6,753 nt of DNA from DASTGO01 sp035719045 (GTDB lineage: Bacteria > Actinomycetota > Actinomycetes > Actinomycetales > Kineosporiaceae): NCBI GenBank assembly GCA_035719045.1, contig DASTGO010000484.1, positions 1-6,753 on the forward strand, read 5' to 3'. The notes under the pieces were generated by a model. The model worked only from the letters and a program-made list of their open reading frames with translations, was not told the DNA's origin and did not search any database. The position numbers and the translations under genes were made by a program. Positions 1 to 5,418 of the stretch are shown here, one piece after another (position 1 is the first letter of the stretch; each line of letters opens with the position of its first letter).

Positions 1-1
1 C

Positions 2-1534
2 CGCCGCGACCCGTCGGCGTTCGGGTGGCGGCTGGGTCGCTCCCGCAGGCCGTACGGGGTCGAGCTGTGGGTGCGCTACGACCGGACCTGCGGGGTGTTC
101 GGCGCGCAGGGGTCGGGCAAGACGCTGGACCTGCTGGCTCCGGCGCTGCTGGCCCACCCCGGCCCGGCGATGGCGACGTTGACCAAGCCGGAGGACCTGC
201 TGCTGACGGTGGGGCGCCGCCGGGCTGGCAGGCCGGTCGCGGTGCTGGACCCGTTCGGCACCGCGCCGGGATTGCCGGAGTTGGTGTGGGATCCGGTCGC
301 CGGGTGCGTGGACCCGAAGATCGCCGAACGCCGCGCGAAGGCCTTCGCGGCCGGCACGGTGGCCGGGGCGGTCAGCGGCGGGCGCGCCGACGCCGCGGCC
401 CGCTTCTACGCCGCCGAGACCGCCAAGGTGCTGCAGGGGTTCCTGCACGCGGCCGCGTTGACCGGGCGCACCCTCGACGACGTCCTGACCTGGGTGGCCG
501 ACCCGGCCGCCGCCGAGCAGCCGGCGGAGATCCTGCGGGTGCACCCGCACGCGGCACGGTTCTGGGACGGGCTGTTGTCCGGGGCGCTGTCAGGGTCGGC
601 GGACACCGTCGGGAACACCGTCACCACCGTGCAGCAGGCCATGAGCCTGTTCTTCCAGCCCGACATCCGGGCCCGCTGCGTGCCCAACTCTCGCCGGCCC
701 GCCACCAACCTGACCGAACTGATCGCCGCAGGCGGGACCGTGTACCTGCTGGGCCGCGAAGACCCCTACGCGTCGGCGTCCCCGCTGCTGACCGCGGTCG
801 CCGAGGACGTCCTGGACACCGCCCTGCACGCGGCCACCCGCTCCCCGTACGGGCGGCTGGCCCCACCGTTCCTGGCCTGCCTGGACGAACTGCCGTCCAC
901 TGCGCCGCTGCCCACGCTGCGGGTGCGGATGGCCAACGAACGGGCCCTGGGGTTGTCCTTTATCTATGCGACCCAGACGTGGCGGCAGATGGTCGTCGCC
1001 TACGGCGAGGACGAGGCCCGCTCCCTGTTCGGCCTGACGAACAACCTGGTGGTCTTCGGCGGCGGCAAGGACGTGCACTTCGCCCGCGAACTGTCCGACC
1101 TGATCGGGTCCACCCGGATCTCCCGGCAGACCGTCTCCGACGGGCCCGGCGGGGTCGGCACCTCCCGGGCGGGGGAGGACGCGGTGATCCTGCGCCCGGA
1201 GCAGATCCGGATGCTGCCCGAACGCCAGGCCCTGGTCATCGCCGAGAACGCCCCACCGGTCATCGCGTCCCTGCAACGCTGCATCGACGGCCCCGACGGG
1301 CGCAAGCTGCTCACCGAACAGGCCGCCGCCCGCGACCAGGTCGCCACCGCCCGCAACACGGGCACCGACCTGGCCACCCGCACCGCAGCCGCGGTCAGCT
1401 ACGCCCGCACCCACCGGCTGGCCGCCGCCTCTCCCGACCCGGCCGGCGACCCGGGCCCACAGCAGACGGACCACGCCCCAGCCCATCCGGGGCCGGCCCC
1501 GGCCCAACCCGGCGGCCGGGGGTGGTCCTGGTGA
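2..1534 (+). CDS. TraG/VirD4-type conjugative coupling ATPase (5' end outside the window)
   Basis: Likely the type IV coupling protein: a hexameric membrane-anchored ATPase that docks the relaxase-bound DNA strand at the conjugative secretion channel. The frame is open from base 2 through the TGA at 1532-1534, giving 510 visible residues; a GTG at 71 is in frame but lies inside the domain, so the true start is upstream of the window. Walker A is GAQGSGKT (bases 101-124, visible residues 34-41), followed by a TKPEDLLL stretch typical of TraG-like proteins of actinobacteria. Walker B is FLACLDE (869-889, residues 290-296, with Asp295-Glu296). A sensor-like YATQTW segment follows at residues 322-327, then the GGGKDVHFARELSDLIG segment that matches the TraM-recognition part of TraD/TraG. 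The last 50 or so residues are Pro/Gly-rich and probably disordered. The N-terminal transmembrane part is not visible. Family call is firm; the membership of a particular transfer system is inference. Confidence 0.9.
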   Translation, partial: RRDPSAFGWRLGRSRRPYGVELWVRYDRTCGVFGAQGSGKTLDLLAPALLAHPGPAMATLTKPEDLLLTVGRRRAGRPVAVLDPFGTAPGLPELVWDPVAGCVDPKIAERRAKAFAAGTVAGAVSGGRADAAARFYAAETAKVLQGFLHAAALTGRTLDDVLTWVADPAAAEQPAEILRVHPHAARFWDGLLSGALSGSADTVGNTVTTVQQAMSLFFQPDIRARCVPNSRRPATNLTELIAAGGTVYLLGREDPYASASPLLTAVAEDVLDTALHAATRSPYGRLAPPFLACLDELPSTAPLPTLRVRMANERALGLSFIYATQTWRQMVVAYGEDEARSLFGLTNNLVVFGGGKDVHFARELSDLIGSTRISRQTVSDGPGGVGTSRAGEDAVILRPEQIRMLPERQALVIAENAPPVIASLQRCIDGPDGRKLLTEQAAARDQVATARNTGTDLATRTAAAVSYARTHRLAAASPDPAGDPGPQQTDHAPAHPGPAPAQPGGRGWSW

Positions 1535-2088
1535 TGCTGCTTCCGTTCCCCGCCCCCACCGCCGGGATCAGCGAGGCGCTGAACGACCTGGCCATCGCCG
1601 CCAGCGGCGACCAGGAGGCCATCGCCGAACTGGGGGTCACCGACACCGCCAGCCTGCCCCGCCCGTGGGAGCCGACCACCTGCCCGGGCGAGCTGCGGCA
1701 GGAACTGTGGGAGTGGCTGGAGCAGGTGGCGACCTGGATCAACCACGAGTACGCCTGGCGGTCGACGTCGTTGATCCCGCCGTGCTGGCCCCGCCATCCG
1801 CATCTGGTGCGGGAACTGGCCGTCCTGGCCTGCCTGCGCGCCACGGCCGCCGACGCCACCGCCCCCGATCCGCTGGAGGACTGGCACCGCTACGCCCTGC
1901 CCCATTTCCAGGAGCGGATGACCACCCGCCTCGGCGAGGGCGGCTGCAGGAGCGGGCACACCGACTGGCCGGCCGCCGGCCGGTTCGACCACTTCACCGG
2001 CCACCAGGCCACCGCCGAACGCCGGCGGACCTTCGACGTCGACACCCACCCCGGCCGGCAGTTGCGGGTCGCTGGCAGACGCCCATGA
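1534..2088 (+). CDS. Small DUF4913-like protein coupled to the TraG-type gene
   Basis: A 184-residue protein starting at ATG 1534, whose A is the last base of the upstream TGA (an adjacent GTG at 1531 is the alternative start). A GGGGGTGG stretch at 1519-1526 lies about 7 bases before the ATG and can serve as ribosome binding site. The N-terminus carries acidic helical segments; then come a Trp-rich helix (QELWEWLEQVATWINHEY), WPRHP at residues 85-89, ELAVLACLRATAA, a WHRYALPHF block beginning at Trp117, and Cys138. From memory, this order (Trp-rich helix, W-x-HP, W-H/R-x-x-A-x-PH, late Cys) resembles DUF4913, a family of unknown function often found beside TraG-like genes on actinobacterial plasmids and integrative elements. 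No membrane segment or catalytic motif is seen. It is expected to be co-translated with the coupling protein and may assist transfer, but no biochemical role is known. The gene itself is well supported; the family name is moderate. Confidence 0.75.
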   Translation: MLLPFPAPTAGISEALNDLAIAASGDQEAIAELGVTDTASLPRPWEPTTCPGELRQELWEWLEQVATWINHEYAWRSTSLIPPCWPRHPHLVRELAVLACLRATAADATAPDPLEDWHRYALPHFQERMTTRLGEGGCRSGHTDWPAAGRFDHFTGHQATAERRRTFDVDTHPGRQLRVAGRRP

Positions 2089-2158
2089 CCACCTCGCCCC
2101 GGCCCGCATGCCCCGCCCAGCCTCTGGCCAGTCGCTGGGGCCGGGACACAGCCCCGAG

Positions 2159-2167
2159 TTATCCACA
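2159..2167 (+). promoter_or_regulatory. Perfect DnaA-box-like nonamer TTATCCACA
   Basis: The nine bases equal the classical DnaA box consensus TTATCCACA. The site lies in the 209-bp gap between the DUF4913-like gene and the zeta operon, just left of a perfect 16-bp palindrome, with a second near-match in the same orientation 27 bp further on. A single match could arise by chance in a few kb, although A/T-rich nonamers are rare at this base composition. A role in plasmid replication or DnaA-linked control is inference. Confidence 0.4.
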
Positions 2168-2169
2168 GG

Positions 2170-2185
2170 CCGGCGGATCCGCCGG
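2170..2185. repeat. Perfect 16-bp palindrome between two DnaA-box-like sites
   Basis: CCGGCGGATCCGCCGG reads identically on both strands with no mismatch and no loop. It fills almost exactly the space between TTATCCACA (2159-2167) and TCATCCACA (2186-2194). It may be a dimeric-protein binding site or part of a replication or transfer origin. It is not followed by a T-run, so a rho-independent terminator is less likely, although it also sits downstream of the stop at 2088. The palindrome is observed; its function is inferred. Confidence 0.5.
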
Positions 2186-2194
2186 TCATCCACA
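2186..2194 (+). promoter_or_regulatory. Second DnaA-box-like nonamer TCATCCACA
   Basis: One mismatch to TTATCCACA and in the same orientation as the perfect box 27 bp upstream. The shared core ATCCACAG extends over eight bases in both copies. Alone it would be weak; its value comes from the pairing and from the palindrome that separates the two. Confidence 0.35.
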
Positions 2195-2241
2195 GCTGAA
2201 GCGCTGACGCTGCCACGACGGCCGGCAGTGCCCCAGGTTTG

Positions 2242-2274
2242 GTTCGTCACCGGTGATCACCGAACAGATCACCG
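2242..2274. promoter_or_regulatory. Candidate operator of the toxin-antitoxin operon
   Basis: Two overlapping perfect 10-bp palindromes, TCACCGGTGA (2247-2256) and GGTGATCACC (2252-2261), are bracketed by inverted arms GTTCG (2242-2246) and CGAAC (2261-2265). The hexamer TCACCG occurs three times in direct orientation at 2247, 2257 and 2269, i.e. 10 and 12 bases apart, close to one helical turn. The cluster ends only 8 bases before the Shine-Dalgarno of the first operon gene. Many toxin-antitoxin operons are autorepressed by antitoxin or toxin-antitoxin complex binding such repeats, so an operator is a sensible reading. No clear -10/-35 pair could be assigned in this GC-rich spacer. Confidence 0.35.
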
Positions 2275-2281
2275 CCATCAC

Positions 2282-2290
2282 AGGAAGGGA
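2282..2290 (+). promoter_or_regulatory. Ribosome binding site that fixes the start at 2298
   Basis: AGGAAGGGA lies 7 bases before ATG 2298. The frame is open further upstream, with a GTG at 2253, but that codon sits inside the palindromic operator-like cluster and has no Shine-Dalgarno, so ATG 2298 is preferred. Confidence 0.7.
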
Positions 2291-2297
2291 AAGACAG

Positions 2298-2588
2298 ATG
2301 ACCGCACAACAGCCGCACACGGGCTGGTCGCAGGAGGCAGGGATCCGTTTCGAGGTCGCCCGCGACATCCTCGGGCAGCTCATCGGCTACGCCGCCACAC
2401 GTATCGACGCCGAGCAAACCACCCCCGACGCCGCCCCCGACCAAGGCCCCACCTGGCGGGAACAACAACAGCAGTGGGCGGCCCGCCGGCTGGCCTTGAC
2501 ACCCGGCGACCCGGACGTCGACCGCGTCCTGGCCGAGGAAGGCCCCCGGCTGAAGCGGCTGCGCGAGGGCGAAGGGACACCCGAGTGA
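2298..2588 (+). CDS. Small helical protein, candidate antitoxin of the zeta toxin
   Basis: A 96-residue protein not recognised by sequence. Its position immediately upstream of a zeta toxin, with a GTGA overlap (toxin GTG 2585-2587, own TGA 2586-2588), is the usual place for the antitoxin in zeta-type modules. It appears to consist of three helices: FEVARDILGQLIGYAATRI (about residues 17-35), a Gln-rich helix TWREQQQQWAARRLAL (about 52-67) and DVDRVLAEEGPRLKRLREG near the C-terminus, with a Pro/Ala/Asp linker between the first two. Epsilon antitoxins are also about 90 residues and three-helical, and block the toxin's ATP site, but I see no clear sequence match to epsilon or PezA and no helix-turn-helix. 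Tight coupling would keep antitoxin and toxin synthesis in proportion. The gene is well supported by start, ribosome site and overlap; the antitoxin function is inferred from context only. Confidence 0.72.
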   Translation: MTAQQPHTGWSQEAGIRFEVARDILGQLIGYAATRIDAEQTTPDAAPDQGPTWREQQQQWAARRLALTPGDPDVDRVLAEEGPRLKRLREGEGTPE

Positions 2589-3634
2589 GCCAGTCACGCG
2601 ACCCACTGGACCCCGGCGCCCAGAAGCAGCACTTCCTGCCCGCCGAACAGGCCGAAGACATCTTCACCCGCCACATCGCCCCAACCCTGCTGGCCTTCGG
2701 CGAGCCCCAGGAACAGCCGGTGGTCATCGTGCTCAGCGCCCAGCCGGCGGCAGGCAAGACCGCGATCACCCGGCTGCTGCGAGCCACGTTCGACGACTCC
2801 GGCGGCGCCGTCGGGGTCGACGTCGACGAGCTGATCGCCTTCCACCCCGACCTGCCGGGCCTGCGGGCCGCCGACGAACTGACCGCCGAAGACCTGGTGC
2901 ACGCCGACGCCCGGCGCTGGCTGGCCCGGGCCGTGGACCACCTCATCCAGCGGCAGGTGAACATCGTCCTGGAGCACGGGCTACGCAGCCGCGAAGTCAC
3001 CGAGGACCTCCTCGGTGACTTCGCCGCGGCCGGATACCGGATCGAAGCGGTGCTGCTGGCGACTCCCGCCGCGCAGAGCCTGCTGGGCAACCTGGGCCGG
3101 TACCAGACCGCGCACGAGTCCACTGGATCCGGCCGGTACGTGCTGCCCGAACTGCACGACACCCGCTACGCCCAACTGCTGCAGGTCGCGGACTGGCTGC
3201 AGGACGACCCTCGGGTGCAGGCCGTGGCCGCCTACCGACGCGACGGGACCCTGCTGGCGCGCAACGAACGCGGCGCCGACAGCGGCTGGCAGGACCCGGC
3301 CCGGTTGCGTCAGGTGATCCAGGCCGAACGCGAACGCCGGTGGACGGTGGGGGAGAGCAACGCCTTCCTCACCCTGCACGCCGGGCTGGCCGCCCGCATG
3401 GCCCCGGCCTGGACACCAGCCCTGCAACGTGCGCTGGAGGCTGCCGCCCCGCTGCTGCACCCCGACGCCCCCGGGCCGGACACCCCGCCGCCGGCGGCCG
3501 ACGGCCCGGCCATTACTGCGCCCCGGCAACCCCGACCGAGACCGACACCGGGTACCCGCCGCCCGGACCGGCCGAGCCCGCCGCCGCCCCCACCGCCGCC
3601 ACCCTCACCCAGGCGAGGAGGACCAGCCCGATGA
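2585..3634 (+). CDS. Zeta toxin family protein (predicted UDP-N-acetylglucosamine kinase)
   Basis: A 349-residue protein starting with GTG 2585, with GAAGGGA 7 bases upstream. Zeta/PezT toxins phosphorylate UDP-N-acetylglucosamine in the cytoplasm, which poisons peptidoglycan synthesis unless an antitoxin blocks the ATP pocket. Residues 46-61 form the P-loop strand and loop, VVIVLSAQPAAGKTAI, with Lys58-Thr59; the usual first Gly of the Walker A motif is Ala52. DVDELIAFHPDL (79-90) matches the zeta D-x-D/E-x-x-x-x-HP segment that holds the catalytic Asp. NIVLEHGLRS (126-135) matches the substrate-binding E-G/H-T-x-R strand, with Glu130. GYRIEAVLLAT and the following LGRYQT with Arg172, plus Arg184 in SGRYV, match the phosphate-binding Arg region. 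The fold probably ends near residue 275; beyond about 300 comes a Pro-rich tail with nine consecutive prolines (3578-3604). All key residues but the first P-loop Gly are present, so the enzyme is probably active. Family assignment is strong; the substrate is known only from the family. Confidence 0.92.
   Translation: MSQSRDPLDPGAQKQHFLPAEQAEDIFTRHIAPTLLAFGEPQEQPVVIVLSAQPAAGKTAITRLLRATFDDSGGAVGVDVDELIAFHPDLPGLRAADELTAEDLVHADARRWLARAVDHLIQRQVNIVLEHGLRSREVTEDLLGDFAAAGYRIEAVLLATPAAQSLLGNLGRYQTAHESTGSGRYVLPELHDTRYAQLLQVADWLQDDPRVQAVAAYRRDGTLLARNERGADSGWQDPARLRQVIQAERERRWTVGESNAFLTLHAGLAARMAPAWTPALQRALEAAAPLLHPDAPGPDTPPPAADGPAITAPRQPRPRPTPGTRRPDRPSPPPPPPPPPSPRRGGPAR
3578..3604 (+). repeat. Run of nine proline codons in the toxin tail
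   Basis: Nine successive CCN codons (CCG, CCC and CCA mixed) encode Pro9 within PSP9SP near the toxin C-terminus. The codons are varied, so this is not a simple triplet slippage tract. Polyproline stretches generally stall ribosomes and depend on elongation factor P. The run ends 7 bases before the GAGGAGGA ribosome site (3615-3622) of the next gene. Confidence 0.85.
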
Positions 3635-3936
3635 GCCAGCCCCGCACCTGGCCGCAGACACCCCGGACCTGCCGGGCCCGTAGCCTGCTCGCCCACGCCG
3701 CCGCGGACCAGACGCTGGACCTGGAACAGCGACTGGCCGCCCTGGACGCCCTGGGGGAGTTGGAGGACGACCTGCCCGCCGGGTACGCCCCGGCACCGGT
3801 CGATCCGGAGCCGGGCCGGCTCACCGACGCCCACCGGTTGCTGGGCGAGCAGGGCCACGACGTGCCCGTCCGTGACCGGATCGCCGCCGCCCGCGCGGCG
3901 GCCCGGCTGCAGCCCTGGACAGGGGCCCGGTCATGA
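3631..3936 (+). CDS. Uncharacterised 101-residue protein, third gene of the operon
   Basis: Not recognised. ATG 3631 overlaps the toxin stop as ATGA, and a strong GAGGAGGA (3615-3622) stands 8 bases upstream, one of the best ribosome sites in the window. The first 20 or so residues are basic and Pro/Thr-rich; an acidic helix follows (LDLEQRLAALDALGELEDDL, about residues 30-49), then a Pro-rich linker and a second helical region (RLTDAHRLLGEQG, then VRDRIAAARAAARLQPW). No cysteine pair, nucleotide motif, signal peptide or membrane segment is seen. The alternation of acidic and basic helices suggests a protein-protein adaptor. It could be a second regulator of the zeta module or a partner of the 477-residue protein next to it; neither is shown by the sequence. 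Confidence 0.75.
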   Translation: MSQPRTWPQTPRTCRARSLLAHAAADQTLDLEQRLAALDALGELEDDLPAGYAPAPVDPEPGRLTDAHRLLGEQGHDVPVRDRIAAARAAARLQPWTGARS

Positions 3937-5366
3937 ATTCGACGGCCGATCGGTTGTCCGCGGCGGCTGCGGCGCTGGTGGACGTGCTGGCCGCCGGGCA
4001 CTCCACCCTCGCCGACCCGAAGGATCTCCTCGCCGCCGGACAGGCCCGCGACCAAGCGCTGGCCTGCCTGGCGCTGGCCCACCGGTACCTGTTCGCCGGG
4101 CTGGGCCCGGACCGGGAACTGTCGGCCAGCGACATGCTGCGGCATCCGGTCCTGGGGCTGGGGGCGGCGCTGGCGCACCGGTCGGTCACCGGGGTGACCG
4201 GACCGGCGCCCACGGACCTGGCACTGCACCCGCCGCCCCATCCGGCGTCCAGGGCCTGGGTGGCGGCGGCCGCCGCCCTGGATGCCGCCGCCGTGGAGAT
4301 CGCCCGGGCCCGGCCAGACAAGCCGCAGTGGGCGTGGCTGTGGATGGGGCTGCCTCCCTCCACCGCCGACGGCATCCCGCCGCCTGGGTCCCCGGCGATC
4401 GCCTGGGCCCTGGCCGCCGACGTCGCCGCCCTGGCCGGCGGGCTGGCGGCCGCGGACCGCGACCTCGCCGACGCCTTCGGGCGCGCCGGTGAACGGTTCA
4501 CCCCAGCCTGCCAGGCTCTGACCGACGACACCCTGACCGACCTGTCGGTCACCGCCGAGCTGACGCTGCGGCTGGCCGAAGCCGGCCCGCTGCCCGACGA
4601 CTACCACCTACCCGCCGCGGCAGTCGGGTCCAGACCTCTGGTGCTGACCAGCAGCGCGGACCTGCTGCCCGCCCTGGCCCGGACCCGGGACCTGCTTCTG
4701 GACGGCCCGACCCTGACCGGCCCCCAGCAGCGGGGGCTGGCAGCGGCCGCCGGCCGGGCCGCGCTGAGACTGTCGCAGGCGTCCGCCGGATCGGGCCGTC
4801 AGGCTCTGCGTGACCTGGCCGGGGCCGCCACCGGGTTCGCCACGATCTGGGCCAGCTCCGACGTGCGGTCGATCGAGACGGGGGACTGGGCCGCGGTGAG
4901 GCAGCTGAGAGCCGTCACCGGGTTCGTCGAGGCATCCCTGCAGCGACCACACCAATCCCAGGACGCCATGGCGGTAGGCGACATCGCCCGCGCCGCCGCG
5001 CGGCTGCCCGGCCTTCTGCGCGCGGCCACCGCCAACCTGCGGGCCGGCCTCGACCGCGGCGTCTTCCTGGTCTACGACCGTCTCCTGGTCCATGACGAGG
5101 CCGCTGCCGCAACGGCGTGGCGCCCGCTGATCACTCACCCGGCCCGGCGCCGGTACCTGCGGGCCGCCGACCAACTGGACACCGCCGCCGACCAGGCGGC
5201 CCACCAGCTGCCATCCCTGCCGCCCGCCCCGCCGGCCCGCCTCCGATCCGCCCTCGCCAGAGACCTGCTGCGTCCCGGCGGGCACCACCCTGAGCGTCCG
5301 ACTCACCCCGCGCTGCCGCCCAGCCTGGGTCGACCGGCCACGAGGAGGAGGCCCCCCGCCCGCTGA
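3933..5366 (+). CDS. Uncharacterised 477-residue helical protein, last gene of the operon
   Basis: Not recognised. ATG 3933 overlaps the preceding stop as ATGA, with AGGGG (3921-3925) 7 bases upstream. The protein is almost entirely Ala/Leu/Arg/Asp-rich helix. The N-terminal part includes LSAAAAALVDVLAAGHSTLAD (about residues 9-29); conserved-looking Trp/Pro patches appear in the middle (DKPQWAWLWMGLPP and the WALAADVAALAGGLAAADRDLADAF segment); the second half is a helical array (LARTRDLLLDGPTLTGPQQRGLAAAAGRAAL, and AARLPGLLRAATANLRAGL) with KHD-like catalytic signatures absent. The C-terminus is Pro/Arg-rich and basic. No P-loop, nuclease motif, Cys cluster or signal peptide is seen; hydrophobic stretches are amphipathic and interrupted by charges, so it is probably cytoplasmic. 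Its composition and overlap with the upstream gene support a real gene over the long opposite-strand frames. A structural or scaffolding role on the mobile element is only a guess. Confidence 0.82.
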   Translation: MNSTADRLSAAAAALVDVLAAGHSTLADPKDLLAAGQARDQALACLALAHRYLFAGLGPDRELSASDMLRHPVLGLGAALAHRSVTGVTGPAPTDLALHPPPHPASRAWVAAAAALDAAAVEIARARPDKPQWAWLWMGLPPSTADGIPPPGSPAIAWALAADVAALAGGLAAADRDLADAFGRAGERFTPACQALTDDTLTDLSVTAELTLRLAEAGPLPDDYHLPAAAVGSRPLVLTSSADLLPALARTRDLLLDGPTLTGPQQRGLAAAAGRAALRLSQASAGSGRQALRDLAGAATGFATIWASSDVRSIETGDWAAVRQLRAVTGFVEASLQRPHQSQDAMAVGDIARAAARLPGLLRAATANLRAGLDRGVFLVYDRLLVHDEAAAATAWRPLITHPARRRYLRAADQLDTAADQAAHQLPSLPPAPPARLRSALARDLLRPGGHHPERPTHPALPPSLGRPATRRRPPAR

Positions 5367-5418
5367 CACCGCCGCGCCGGGTCCAGGTGGAAGGCCTCCC
5401 GCTCTCGCCTGGGGGCTG

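Noticed and set aside
590..1507. 305-codon - strand frame opposite the TraG-type gene.
   Set aside because: High GC suppresses stop codons in antisense frames. The product is Gly/Val/Gln-rich low-complexity and lies wholly opposite a gene with firm family motifs.
25..1533. Long + strand frame in a second phase across the TraG-type gene, extending into the DUF4913-like gene.
   Set aside because: The product before position 1531 is Gly/Arg/Pro-rich without motifs, while the other phase carries Walker A, Walker B and the sensor segment. Only the part from 1531/1534 on is real.
2085..2207. A 40-codon frame (ATG 2085) overlapping the DUF4913-like stop as ATGA, running through the DnaA-like boxes and palindrome.
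   Set aside because: The overlap imitates the other gene junctions, but there is no good Shine-Dalgarno, the peptide is Pro/Ser/Gly-rich low-complexity, and the same bases carry clear palindromic structure, which explains the sequence better.
2253..2297. Upstream GTG start for the candidate antitoxin, adding 15 residues.
   Set aside because: No ribosome site before it, and the codon lies within the nested palindromes; ATG 2298 has AGGAAGGGA at ideal distance.
2494..2501. TTGACA-like -35 hexamer inside the candidate antitoxin gene.
   Set aside because: No matching -10 element at 16-18 bases, and the bases are ordinary coding sequence; not enough to propose an internal promoter.
3513..5369. 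Two consecutive - strand frames (364 and 253 codons) opposite the toxin tail and the 477-residue gene.
   Set aside because: They are Gly/Gln/Arg-rich shadows. The + strand frame is unbroken for 477 codons, has a ribosome site and a 4-base overlap with its upstream neighbour.
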